Shown: positions 44,225 through 54,165, counted from the stretch's first letter. The stretch: DNA of 64,000 bases from Hemerocallis citrina (GCA_017893485.1 JACEHZ010000589.1:1676501-1740500), one strand, 5' to 3'. Numbers and translations are program-made. Notes: a model not told the origin generated them from the letters alone.

Positions 44225-47200
44225 ATGGAAAAACATGATCGACCTTATGAGGTTCCTAAACTAGAGGCGTTTAGTAGTTCTGAATTCAATAGTTGGAAGA
44301 GGAAAGCACAGTATGGGATGAAATTCATGAAGATCTTTTATACCTGTCAAACGACTTATGATGACTGTACCGAAGATGTGGATGATGCCACTTGGATCAG
44401 AGATGAGGACCTGTGCAGGGAGTTTTTGCTAACCGATCTGAAATACTGTTTAGCAAAAAAGTATGGAACAGCTAAGGAGATTTGGGACAATCTGCTGGAT
44501 GAATTCAAAAAGGAGGAGAAGGTCTCCAAGACTCACTTGGTTGATAAGTTCATGAGCTTTGAATTCAAAGAGGAGAAGGCCATTCTCCCTCAGGTAACTG
44601 ATCTTGAAAACTTAGTAGCTAAATTGAAAACTGAGGATATCACTGTGTGTGATGCTTTTCTCACTGGAGCAATAATCTTTAAATTACCTGCATCATGGCT
44701 CACATTTAAGACTGAAATGTATAGACTGCCAGAACAAATTAAGCTTGCACAACTCAAACGATGTATTAAAGTAGAGGATGAAACAAGAACTAGGATAAAT
44801 TTGGAGTTGGCTAAGAAACAAATTTCTCATGCTAATGTGCTAACCAGTTCCAAATATGCTCCTAAGTTTAAGAAGAACAAGCTTAATAAGGTTAAGGGTG
44901 AACCGTCCAAGTTGGAAGCCAATAAAAAGATTGTGAAAAAGAAAGGGAAGTGCTACAACTGTAGGAAGTGGGGTCACCATGCTACCGAATGTAGGCTACC
45001 CAAAAGAGAACAACCTAACAATGAAACGGTGAACTTATTAGAGAATAACACTGAACCCACCAACTTTCTGTGTGTTGTTGGTGACGATAAGGTCAGTGCC
45101 TCTACGAGTTGGTTGTTGGACTCGGGGGCTACATGTCATGCTTGCAACAATAAGAACCTGCTAACCGATCTCAAAGAAGCAAATGAGTCTGTCTCTATGG
45201 CGAATGGAGAATCAGTCAAGGTGCTCCAGGTTGGAACTGCAAATCTCAGTCTCTCATCAGGTAAGAATTTAATTTTGCGTAATGTTAAATTTGTTCCTGC
45301 TTTAGCAAAGAATTTAATTTCTATTAGCTTACTGAATAATGCTGGCATGGTAGTTTCTATGATAAGTGGTAGAGCAATATTATCTGTTAACTCATACTAC
45401 TTTGGTTGTGCTTATTTAGTCAATGGCATGTATAGACTTAGTTTAGCAAATGAAGTGATTAATGCTGTTAGCTCAAAACTGTGTAGTCCTTCTACTTGGC
45501 ACAACAGATTGGGACATGTAAACTATATTAAATTACTTGCTGTTGCTAAAACTTTTAATCTGCCAATTGATACATCCTTAAGGTATGACAAGTGTGAAGT
45601 GTGTGCTCAGACAAAGATCACTAGAAAACCCTTTAGCTCTGTTTCTAGGAGTACACAACTTCTTGAACTAATTCATTCTGACATATGCGATTTTAAAAAC
45701 TTTGTGACGCAAGGAGGTCGGAAGTATTTGATCACCTTTATAGATGATTGTTCTAGATATTGTCATATCTATTTGTTAAAATCAAAGGATGAAGCACTTA
45801 ATAAATTCAAAGAATTTAAAGACCGTGTCGAAAATCAGTTAAATGCTAAAATAAAAGGGTTCAGATCTGATAGAGGTGGGGAATATGTGTCAATGGGTTT
45901 TAAAGAATTTTGCACTTCACATGGCATTATCTCTGAAACAACAGCACCCTACTCACCACAGTCAAACGGTATAGCCGAAAGAAAGAATCGAACACTTACA
46001 GAAATGTTGAATTCTATGTTATTGACTGCTGGATTGCCTTCGAATTTTTGGGGAGAGGCTGCATTGACTGCTAATAATATTCTTAATTTGTTACCACACT
46101 CTAAATTGACTGAAACACCTTATGAGTTATGGCATAAACACACACCGAGCTTTGATAAAATAAAAACATGGGGTTGTATTGCTTTTGTTAGAATACCAGA
46201 CCCAAGAAGGCCTAAAGTAGGACCTCGTACAAATACCTGTGTGTATCTAGGAAATGCAGTTGATAGTGCGGCATACAGATTTTATGACCTATCTCTCAAT
46301 AAGATAATTGAATCTAGAGATGCAGAATTCTTTGAAGATGTGTTCATCAAAGACAAAGGCATAACACTATCTGGCCACACAGACTTAGTCAATGATTCAC
46401 AAATAGAATCTAGACCTAGCATAACTGACACTGAAACTACAAATGAAATTGAGCCTAGAAGAACCTCCACCAGAGATAAGACACCTAGAACCTATGGTGA
46501 TGATTTTGTAACTTATGCACTGTTGGCTGATCCACTTAGTGTGAGTGAAGCTCTTCGGTCTAGGGATGGTCTACTTTGGAAAGAGGCCATTGATGATGAA
46601 ATGGATTCTTTATTACAAAATAAAACTTGGAAATTAGTTGATCTGCCAAAAGGGGCTAAGACCATAGGAAATAAGTGGGTTTTGAAGAAGAAACTTAATC
46701 CAGATGGGACTGTAGCAAAGTATAAAGCACGACTAGTAGCTAAAGGTTATACTCAACAAAGTGGGGTAGACTATTTTGATGTTTACTCACCTGTTTGTCA
46801 TATTGCTACAATAAGGATTCTTCTTGCCCTTGCATCCATTGAAAATTTTGTTATTCACCAAATGGATGTTAAAACTGCTTTCCTAAATGGAGATCTTAAT
46901 GAAGAAATCTATATGAACCAACCTGAAGGTTTTGTACTTAAAGGTTTAGAGAACAAAGTGTGCAAATTGGTAAAATCTTTGTATGGATTAAAACAAGCAC
47001 CAAAACTATGGCACGAAAAATTTGATACAACAATAAAGAGCTTAGGTTTTGAATCTAGCAATTCTGACAAATGCCTTTATTTTCGTGATCGATCAAATAA
47101 AATTGCTATAATTTGCTTGTATGTTGATGACATGCTTGTTGTTGGAAGCGACCTCTCAACTGTGGTTGAAGTTAAAACAATGCTATCCAAAGAATTCAGC

Positions 47201-48082
47201 ATGAAGGACCTAGGTGTTGTGGACACTATACTAGGTATGAGAGTGAGTTTTGGTAGGCAAGGGATACTCCTTAGTCAATCTCACTATATCAATAATGTGT
47301 TACAAAAGTGGGGATACAGTAATTGCAAAAGGTTTGAAACACCTTATGATTACAACAAAAAGTTGACACCTAACGTTGGTGCAACAGTGAGACAGTTGGA
47401 TTATTCCAAACTGATTGGAAGTCTCATGTATGCAATGATCTGCACTAGACCAGACATAGCCTTTGCGGTAGGCATGCTTAGCAGATTTACTAGTAATCCC
47501 GGTAAGACACATTGGAATGCCCTTGAGAGGCTAATGGGTTACCTATGTGGTACTCAAGAGTTAGCTTTGTGCTACTCTGGACATCCTTCAGTTTTGGAAG
47601 GATATTCTGATGCATCGTGGTGCACAGAACATGGTGAAAGTCGATCCACTAGTGGTTATGTGTTTACACTAGGAGGAGCAGCTGTGTCATGGAAATCTAA
47701 AAGGCAACCAGGCATTGCATTCTCATCTATGGAGTCTGAACTCTTTGCGCTATCTTGTGCTGGTGAAGAAGCGGAATGGATGAGAGACCTGTTGCTAGAT
47801 ATTCCATTGAGAAGGTTTAAAGTAACCACTCTTAGCTTGTTTTGCGACAACCAAGCTACAAAAACTGTAGCAACCAATTCTCTTTACAATGGTAAGAGAA
47901 GAACTGTCGGTCTTCGACAGGCAAAGTTGAACTATCTCATTAAGCAAGGGATTATTACCCTTATTGATGTGAGGTCAAAACAGAATGTGGCTGATGCCCT
48001 TACCAAGGGATTACAAAGAGGTCTAATTGTCAAAACTGTGGGGGAAATGGGGTTAAGAGCCATTAAGTCACAAAGGCCTTAA
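44225..48082 (+). CDS. Copia Gag-Pol polyprotein, intact
   Basis: 1285 residues in one frame. Order: Gag (UBN2-type, about 10-240); CCHC knuckle CYNCRKWGHHATEC (about 243-256); aspartic protease WLLDSGATCH (about 296-305); GAG-pre-integrase/zinc region WHNRLGHV ... CEVCAQTK; integrase core with HSDIC, SDRGGEY and AERKN (D, D, E near 485, 547, 585); RVT_2 reverse transcriptase with YVDDM near 966; RNase H with GYSDASW near 1128, SSMESEL, and FCDNQAT. All catalytic residues I can check are present. A perfect splice donor, CAG|GTAAGA, falls at 45258-45266 inside the protease region and could give a short Gag mRNA, as described for plant and fly Copia elements. Confidence 0.96.
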   Translation: MEKHDRPYEVPKLEAFSSSEFNSWKRKAQYGMKFMKIFYTCQTTYDDCTEDVDDATWIRDEDLCREFLLTDLKYCLAKKYGTAKEIWDNLLDEFKKEEKVSKTHLVDKFMSFEFKEEKAILPQVTDLENLVAKLKTEDITVCDAFLTGAIIFKLPASWLTFKTEMYRLPEQIKLAQLKRCIKVEDETRTRINLELAKKQISHANVLTSSKYAPKFKKNKLNKVKGEPSKLEANKKIVKKKGKCYNCRKWGHHATECRLPKREQPNNETVNLLENNTEPTNFLCVVGDDKVSASTSWLLDSGATCHACNNKNLLTDLKEANESVSMANGESVKVLQVGTANLSLSSGKNLILRNVKFVPALAKNLISISLLNNAGMVVSMISGRAILSVNSYYFGCAYLVNGMYRLSLANEVINAVSSKLCSPSTWHNRLGHVNYIKLLAVAKTFNLPIDTSLRYDKCEVCAQTKITRKPFSSVSRSTQLLELIHSDICDFKNFVTQGGRKYLITFIDDCSRYCHIYLLKSKDEALNKFKEFKDRVENQLNAKIKGFRSDRGGEYVSMGFKEFCTSHGIISETTAPYSPQSNGIAERKNRTLTEMLNSMLLTAGLPSNFWGEAALTANNILNLLPHSKLTETPYELWHKHTPSFDKIKTWGCIAFVRIPDPRRPKVGPRTNTCVYLGNAVDSAAYRFYDLSLNKIIESRDAEFFEDVFIKDKGITLSGHTDLVNDSQIESRPSITDTETTNEIEPRRTSTRDKTPRTYGDDFVTYALLADPLSVSEALRSRDGLLWKEAIDDEMDSLLQNKTWKLVDLPKGAKTIGNKWVLKKKLNPDGTVAKYKARLVAKGYTQQSGVDYFDVYSPVCHIATIRILLALASIENFVIHQMDVKTAFLNGDLNEEIYMNQPEGFVLKGLENKVCKLVKSLYGLKQAPKLWHEKFDTTIKSLGFESSNSDKCLYFRDRSNKIAIICLYVDDMLVVGSDLSTVVEVKTMLSKEFSMKDLGVVDTILGMRVSFGRQGILLSQSHYINNVLQKWGYSNCKRFETPYDYNKKLTPNVGATVRQLDYSKLIGSLMYAMICTRPDIAFAVGMLSRFTSNPGKTHWNALERLMGYLCGTQELALCYSGHPSVLEGYSDASWCTEHGESRSTSGYVFTLGGAAVSWKSKRQPGIAFSSMESELFALSCAGEEAEWMRDLLLDIPLRRFKVTTLSLFCDNQATKTVATNSLYNGKRRTVGLRQAKLNYLIKQGIITLIDVRSKQNVADALTKGLQRGLIVKTVGEMGLRAIKSQRP

Positions 48083-49087
48083 CACCCTAGTTATTTTGAT
48101 AATTAGAACAGCCATTGAGAAGTTCAAACTTAAGCATCAATTTGACAGTTAACGTGTTTCAGATAATCATGATGATTCCAAATAAATTCCACAGACATAT
48201 AATATCATTCCAATTTTGATGATATCATATATCTATAGAATTTACTTAGAATAATCATATTATTCCAATACGAAACATGAAAACTTGTCGATATGTTTCC
48301 GATGATTAATTGTCCTAAATATCATTCCAATTTTGATGATATGTCTCTTATGGTTGCATGTTTCATTCCAATTTTGATGATTCAATGTTAAACCATGAGT
48401 GAAACGGCAGTTTTCATTCCAATATGAAACATAGTATGGTTCTTGTGTAGAAACTATAAAGTTCATGTACTTTATTTGTTAAAGATACTTGATTGTGATG
48501 CTTGTGTTAAAATCTTGCTAGCCAATTTGAATTGTACTAAGTTCTTTTGTTTGAACTAGATACTTTTATGCAATTTGTTTGAATTCAAAGAGAAATGACT
48601 CATGAAATTCTTATTTGCAATGTTGAGCAACAGGTGCTAGCAAAGATAATGGAGGTGGAATCCTAGATCTCGATTTTGAAGATGATGACTTGCTCGATAT
48701 GGAGGAGTAGTCATGAAGCAGCATGCAGGGATTTTCTTTTGCTAATCACTTGCTTAATAAAACTTCTTTTGAGTTTAAGACTACTTTTGAAGCTTAAAAC
48801 TCTTTTGTTTGGTTTGAAGTTTATTTGCTTTATTTAGTTTGAGACTATGTTTTATTTATCTATTGGTTTAGTCTTTGTGAACTATTCTGAATTGGATATG
48901 GTTTGGAACTATTTAATTATATTGGTTTAGTCTTGATTGAACTATTCAATTTTATAATTATTTTGGTTCTTTATGAAACTATACCTTCATGATGCTTTTC
49001 CTTTATGGACTGCTATCAGCCAGTCAGTTGTATGCTGATCTGATGAGATAATCCTGTACTTTATATATTGAGAATATAGGAGGAGAT
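48083..49087 (+). other. 1-kb 3' region of the young Copia: mini-hairpins and a possible acidic 3' exon
   Basis: Between the pol stop and the 3' LTR. At 48140-48430 six diverged copies of a word with TTCCAAT occur, most inside short hairpins (ATCATTCCAATTTTGATGAT type), also found in the LTR. At 48631-48633 an acceptor (ttgcaatgttgagcaacag) opens a 77-nt stretch (48634-48710). In the frame set by the donor at 45260 it reads GASKDNGGGILDLDFEDDDL and on to LDMEE and stop. The rest is AT-rich with repeats of TTGGTTTAGTCTT. Confidence 0.6.
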
Positions 49088-49355
49088 TGTTGGATATATT
49101 GGTATATTCTCTCTATATAAATATAGCACGTGCATATGTGTAACACGTGTAATGAACGTACAATTGATTGGATATTGGAACGCGGGTTTGTGGGCTTATA
49201 ACCCGATACCCAAACCAGTATTTAGGAATAAATACTGGCTTGTGATAGCAGTCTAGGTATTCCAATTTTGATACCTAGGGTGAATATCTCAAGCAACTTA
49301 GATCTAGAGATAAAACCCTAATTCCCAATTGCTAATTTCCTCACAGAACTTAACA
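49088..49355 (+). repeat. 3' LTR of the young Copia
   Basis: 268 bp, no difference from the 5' LTR seen on reading both through. Followed by target copy ATTAA. Confidence 0.95.
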
Positions 49356-49511
49356 ATTAAGAAGGTTGGGTATGCTTATGATCAATAAAATGTGTAGAAT
49401 TTTTAATGAATTGGAATGAATCTGGGAGGATTAATATTTGTGCATGGTTGATCAAAGCGTAAAGCGTAATTTTGTGAGAGAGTACATACTACTAGGACAA
49501 GATGCCTTCAA

Positions 49512-50054
49512 GAGCATCTGTAGTCGTTGTTTTCTATTTTTTGGGTATTTGGCAAATGAAAATAGAAAATTAGACGACGTGTTGTAGTGGTTGAAAGTTA
49601 AAATTTGGCCAGACGACAAATAATCTTTCGTCTCAATAAATAAATAAATAAATAAATAAATAAATTAAAAAAAAAAAACTCCAAAAGTGAGGGACGGTGG
49701 ATTATACACCGTCCCAACACTTTTGTCTTTAGCCAAAATTGTTAGGGCGGTGTATAATCAACCGTCCGACAATTTTTTTTTATTTTATCGGTTGGGACGG
49801 GACATTGTCTATCGTCCGATACAAAAAAAATAAAAGCGACGGAAGATAATCTTCCGTTCGATCGAAAAATTTTAAACGACAGTGGATAATTTATCGTCCG
49901 GCTATATTTTGGCAATTGCCATTTCGATTGCCAAATATAGCCGGGTACTATAGCGATTGAATTCAATTTTTGAATATTTGGCCAACGACTACAGGAATTT
50001 TTTTTCCAAATTTTTGGAAAATTTGGGAATATGGCAAACCGACTGCAGATGCTC
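49512..50054. mobile_element. PIF/Harbinger-like MITE, hairpin-array family, copy 4
   Basis: Ends GAGCATCTGTAGTCG and, inverted, GAGCATCTGCAGTCG, with subterminal TTTTTGGGTATTTGGC / GGGAATATGGCAAAC. The core 49600-49925 has about six hairpins, for example GGACGGTGGATTATACACCGTCC and GACGGAAGATAATCTTCCGT. The flanking triplets (CAA and TAG) do not match, so the duplication is lost. Non-coding. Confidence 0.7.
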
Positions 50055-50273
50055 TAGTAGTTAGTTAATGAAATGCAGATTTGAAACCTGTATGTGGAGT
50101 TTTTACGGATCTTGTACATCGGGTGTAGCAAAGGGATGATGTACAAATTTCAGACCAGCACCAAATTACAAAAAGATACATTATAATCTCACATATTTAA
50201 CTGTGGCTAAATTTGAAAAAATACCTTATTGAACTATTCCCCTGATGCATAAAATCTAATTGATTGCAAAAAA

Positions 50274-50445
50274 GGGTAATGCTACACCTATTACCAAATC
50301 TATTACATTTTTCTTTACTATCTTAGGTGGCACATTACTATTAAATGTTTCTACCACCTACTCTACAATAATCTCCACTAATAGCGTGCCACGTAAGGTA
50401 GTAAAGGGAAAAATAGTAGATTTGGTAGTAGGTATAGCATTACCC
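50274..50445. mobile_element. Mutator-type MITE, 172 bp, 9-bp TSD
   Basis: Inverted ends GGGTAATGCTACACCTATTA and GGGTAATGCTATACCTACTA (right end inverted), flanked by the 9-bp repeat TGCAAAAAA (50265-50273 and 50446-50454). A 9-bp duplication is the MULE hallmark. Non-coding. Confidence 0.85.
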
Positions 50446-50628
50446 TGCAAAAAAATTTCATGACGTATATTTTCAAAAAACCACATCTAACTTTTCTGCT
50501 TGTATTTGATAACCTCATTTATTTTTGCAAGTTGGTTCAGAAAATTTCATGCATCTTTCTCATTATTGTTAAAAAACCTCATTCAACTTTAGCAGAAAGC
50601 TCAGGCCGTCAGAGTGAGGCTTTTGTAA

Positions 50629-51018
50629 GGCTAAAATTGAAAAAACCCCCCTAAACTATCCTATATATGCAGAAAACCTCACTCACCTTTTTTTTATGCA
50701 GAAAACCACACTTAACTATGGTGCGAAAGACCACATCATGACTCCGTTAGGGTTCCGTTATACGGGTGGTTTTTCGCACCCATAGTTGAGTGCGGTTTTC
50801 TGCATAAAAAAAAAAGGTGAGTGAGGTTTTCTGCATATATATATGAGATAGTTTAAGCGGGTTTTTTCAATTTTAGCCTAACGGAACCCTAACGGAGTCA
50901 TGATGTGATTTTTCGTACCATAGTTGAGTGTGGTTTTCTGCATAAAAAAATGTGAGTGAGGTTTTCTGCATATATGAGATAGTTTAGAGGTTTTTTTTTC
51001 AATTTTAGCCTTTTTGTA
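50629..51018. repeat. Foldback repeat with a third partial copy
   Basis: Left arm 50629-50735 (GGCTAAAATTGAAAAAACCC ... ATGCAGAAAACC ... ATAGTT) is inverted at about 50772-50878; the short centre includes ACTCCGTTAGGGTTCCGT. Another copy of the right arm follows (50905-51018), and shorter echoes run to 51090. The arms repeat the word TTTTCTGCATAAAAAA. Likely a foldback-type MITE. Confidence 0.75.
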
Positions 51019-51135
51019 ACTATACTTGAGTGTGATTTTCTGCGCAAAAAAAGTTTATTGAGATTTTCTGCATAAAAAAGAATGGTTCAAGTATTTTTTT
51101 TTTCTTTCAAATGTAGCCTTTAACAGTTGAATGGT

Positions 51136-51340
51136 CTCTGGGCCTTCTATGCTCTCTGTTTTTGGGATGGTGGTCCTTAGCCGTAATTTGGCTCTCTGTG
51201 TTGTTAATTGTTATTGTATTTCTTTTTTTTCGTTAATTTCTGTTTTACCTCTTGTAAAACCCTTGACGCTTGTATTGTATTATTAATGTTTAATTGATTA
51301 ATATATTTTTGATGGCTGGAGCGATTCAAAAAAAAAAAAA
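51136..51340 (+). mobile_element. 5'-truncated LINE insertion with poly-A tail and 13-14-bp TSD
   Basis: AACAGTTGAATGGT (51122-51135) recurs as ACAGTTGAATGGT (51341-51353) right after a poly-A run of 13-14 bases. The 205-bp body reads like the end of a plant L1 element (TTTGATGGCTGGAGCGATTC before the A run). Long target copies, an A tail and lost 5' sequence are the hallmarks of target-primed reverse transcription. It is not a tail of the LINE at 1-7353 that I can confirm. Confidence 0.82.
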
Positions 51341-51855
51341 ACAGTTGAATGGTACCCTCACTTGTTTTAGACCCAGTCGTGCATGATAATGGTCTGTATA
51401 GGCCTAATATGCGTGTTTGAGACGCAATCAATTGTGTCTTGATTAACAAGAAAAGAAACATCATAACCTATGTTCAACTCTCTCTATCAACTGTTACTTA
51501 TCCAATCGTGAATTTAACAACAAAGAATCTTCCAATTGCATTTGCACAACAACACCAATTAATATTCAAAAGAAAAGAAGGATAAGTGAGACTTGCTTCT
51601 AATTAGTGAAAATTTAGAAATGACTATATATAGCTTAAAATATCAACATCTTTCAAGATTTCTCAAAGCTAATTAAAACTACAACCAAAACAAATGTTCC
51701 CCATTCACTTTGAAAAGCTGAAATCAATTTTTTTTGTTTTGAGAATCACATATATCCAGACAACAGGAAGAAATTAACAGCATTATAGTGTATCCAAAGT
51801 ATATGAGATGGTTCAACTCTAGATTGCAAACCCAGTCTACTTATAGTTTACATAT

Positions 51856-52352
51856 CTATCCATATCTGTGCGGAACCACGAAAAAGTTTACGAAGAAGCC
51901 TCTCTGATCAAGTATCATCTTCGGACCCTGCATGGAAAAAATTACCCAAGTTTAGTGTTTCGATTAGTTGAACTAGGAATCCATTTTGGTCATGATGCAT
52001 ACAATTACCTTGTTTCCAAAGAAGATCTTTGAATTATTTGAATGCTCGATGAATTTGAGCTCCAGAAATTCAAATCCGACCTTCAGTTCATTAGCTTCTG
52101 CTTCCCTCATAACTCAGGAAGAAAAAAACGTAGATCATAAATATTAACTAATACAAACAGCAAAGAAACATCTGCCTGTTTCTTTTGTCTAGCCAAGTAC
52201 ATTTCATTCTCGATCAACTCCTGCTTCTTTGCATTGTCCTCCTCTATCAGATGCTGCTTGGCATCGGACAGTGCAATCTTTTCTTGGTCTCAGCCTCTTT
52301 CTGTCACCTTCCACTTCTCAATAGCAATTTTGGCATTAAAAAAAAAAAAAAA
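51856..52352 (-). pseudogene. Erlin-like SPFH/Band-7 protein, C-terminal exons only
   Basis: Minus strand. Block a (about 52352-52171) reads KIAIEKWKVTE, then KIALSDAKQHLIEEDNAKKQ and NEMYLARQKKQAD. Block b (about 52105-52009) reads REAEANELKVGFEFLELKFI and NSKIFFGNK before a GT donor. Block c (51927-51856, after a CAG acceptor) reads GPKMILDQRGFFVN and on to a stop. These follow erlin in order (ER lipid-raft SPFH proteins: IEKQKVAE, EMYLAREK, KEAEANKLKL, ELKFIEAI, KIFFGDKVPNMVLDQ). Block a has two compensating frame slips around GAGGCTGAGACC. The N-terminal SPFH domain is not found upstream, where an A-run and an RTE LINE lie instead. This is a remnant, not a working gene. Confidence 0.78.
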
Positions 52353-52589
52353 AAAACTGACTACAAAAATTCGTGGAAGTATATGGTAAAATTTACATGT
52401 TGACAAGAGTGTCAAGTACCAAGAATGCTAACACATGCACAATGAACAAGTTCACTTATTAATTTGAGATATATCTACGGGTAATTAGTACATCGACAAC
52501 AATAAAGCCTTCACCGAATTCCCTAGCCCAGATGCATGTGAATCTAATTCCTCCATTCTGCAATATCAAAATTGTTAGCCTACTAGATT

Positions 52590-52920
52590 AACACCCACCA
52601 TCTCCTTCTTAAGAAGTCCTTATAGGCCTACTTTATAGCTTTAGCTCTATTTACTACCTTATCGCTCTTCCACACACTAGCATCATTTTTGGTCTCCAAT
52701 GCACACGTCCAAACCATCTTGATCAGATATCCCTCATTTTATCTTCATCTCTTATTCTTATATACTGATGCAGGTGTTTCTCACCTTTTACTATTTATCC
52801 ATCATTCAACTAAAATCCTCATTTCAGCCACGCTTATTTTATAGACATGCATGTTTCTTAATTGCCTACTGTTCTGAACCATAAATCTGGCTGTACTAGA
52901 TCAAGATAAACGAGATGATA
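52590..52920 (-). mobile_element. RTE-type LINE, 3' end remnant
   Basis: On the minus strand, with frame slips, it reads MHVYKISVAEMRIL then KMREI.SRWFGRVHWRPK, matching the conserved end of RTE reverse transcriptase ORFs (HVHKMSVAEMRML, KMRENRLRWFGHVQRRP). Only about 330 bp remain and stops are frequent, so it is an old fragment. Confidence 0.75.
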
Positions 52921-53187
52921 GCATATGCTTTTATCTTGTGAAGATTCCAACTCAATGTTGTGAAATCATCCTTATAAGAGTGTTCCACTGGAAGAGAACA
53001 AAGTCTATTGTGAAGTTGAAAAGTTAAATTTAAAACAAAGTATATCGAAAATGAAGAGGTTAAGTAAAAATTGATTTAATTTAGAGAAAACGTTTTAAAT
53101 TCAAATGAAAATTGGATGATTTTTATGATCCGCAAAACCATACAACCTGAATCCCTTAGCTACGATATTAAATATTTTGGTTTGAAG

Positions 53188-53787
53188 TGTTAAGAGGGAT
53201 TGAAGGGAAAAGATTGATTTATTATTGGGCACTAAAAGTCAGTGTATATATATATACACAAGATGAATCTCAGCCATATATCTCTAACAATAGATATAAC
53301 TAAGTATCTAATAATATATCTAACACCCCATCTCAAACTCAAGGTGGATCTACGAGTGTCAATTTTCTCAATAAGTATCAAAATCTCTAGACAATGTAGA
53401 ATTTCATGAAGAAGTCTGCTATCTGTTATGAAGAGGTCACATAATAAAGTGAAATTTTCACTGCCTCAAATGTTCAAGTACATAGTGACAATTAATCTCT
53501 ATGTGCTTCGTCCGCTCATGAAAGACTGGGTTACTTGCAATATGCAAGACACCCCAGTTGTCACTGTGAAGAGAAGTAGCTCATGTAAGATGACACTCAT
53601 GCCTGATAATAGCCACTGAACATGAGCAATCTCTCTATTGGTAGTTGTCATCGTTCTGTACTTAGTTTCTGTGGAAAGAGAAGTAACTTCTGTAAGAGTG
53701 ACACCCGTGTCCAATAATAGCCACCAAACATGAACAATCTCTCTAGTGGTACCTGTTATCGCTTTGTACTCAGCTTCTGTGGAAGAA
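53188..53787 (-). mobile_element. Inverted Copia 3' end: RNase H to LTR, left arm
   Basis: On the minus strand, RNase H-type sequence (STETKYRTMTTTNREIAHVQ, WLLSGMSV) runs leftward into TTGAGTTTGAGATGGGG and a 138-bp LTR (53325-53188, TGTTAGATATATTATTAG ... CTCTTAACA). About 110 bp of the RNase H zone is duplicated in tandem (53580-53680 and 53690-53787). This is the mirror of 53806-54730, joined at an 18-nt loop. Confidence 0.8.
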
Positions 53788-53805
53788 ACATGCAGTTATT
53801 GTATG

Positions 53806-54165
53806 TTCTTCCACAGAAACTGAGTACAGAGCAATGACAGCTACCAATAGAGTGATTGTTCATGTTCAGTGGCTATTATCAGGCATGACTGTCACTCTTA
53901 CATGAGCTACTTCTCTTCACAATGACAACTGAAGTGCATTAATTGCATATTGCAAGTAACCCAGTTTGTCATGAGCGGACGAAGCACATAGATATTGATT
54001 GCCACTATGTACATGAGTGTTTTGAGGCAATGACCATTTCACTTCATTTTGTGGCATCTTCTCAGTAGACATTAGACTTCTTCACAAAATCCCACACTGT
54101 CTAGAGATTTCGATACTTAGTGAGCAAACTCACAATGGTAAATCCATCTTGAGTTTGAGAGAGAG
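53806..54165 (+). pseudogene. Copia RNase H fragment, right arm of palindrome
   Basis: Reads TETEYRAMTATNRVIVHVQW, LLSGMTV, then stops; homologous to Copia RNase H (SSTEAEYRA ... WLRWLL). It continues to the purine tract TTGAGTTTGAGAGAGAG and the LTR at 54166. The first 25 bp (TTCTTCCACAGAAACTGAGT) pair with 53763-53787 across an 18-nt loop (53788-53805). Confidence 0.82.

Larger units (their letters stand above)
43399..49355 (+). mobile_element. Structurally complete young Ty1/Copia element, TSD ATTAA
   Basis: 5957 bp. The two 268-bp LTRs (43399-43666 and 49088-49355) look identical base for base; they start TGTTGGATAT and end CTTAACA. ATTAA flanks both sides (43394-43398 and 49356-49360). 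The purine tract AGGAGGAGAT precedes the 3' LTR, and a TATA box (TATATAAAT, 43425-43433) lies in the LTR. One long polyprotein frame is open. No initiator-Met primer site follows the 5' LTR. Identical LTRs mean very recent insertion, so it may be transcriptionally or transpositionally competent. Confidence 0.96.

Noticed and set aside
49711..49770. An miRNA precursor
   Set aside because: Individual stems in the hairpin arrays are only about 10-12 bp with short loops, too small for a typical plant miRNA precursor.
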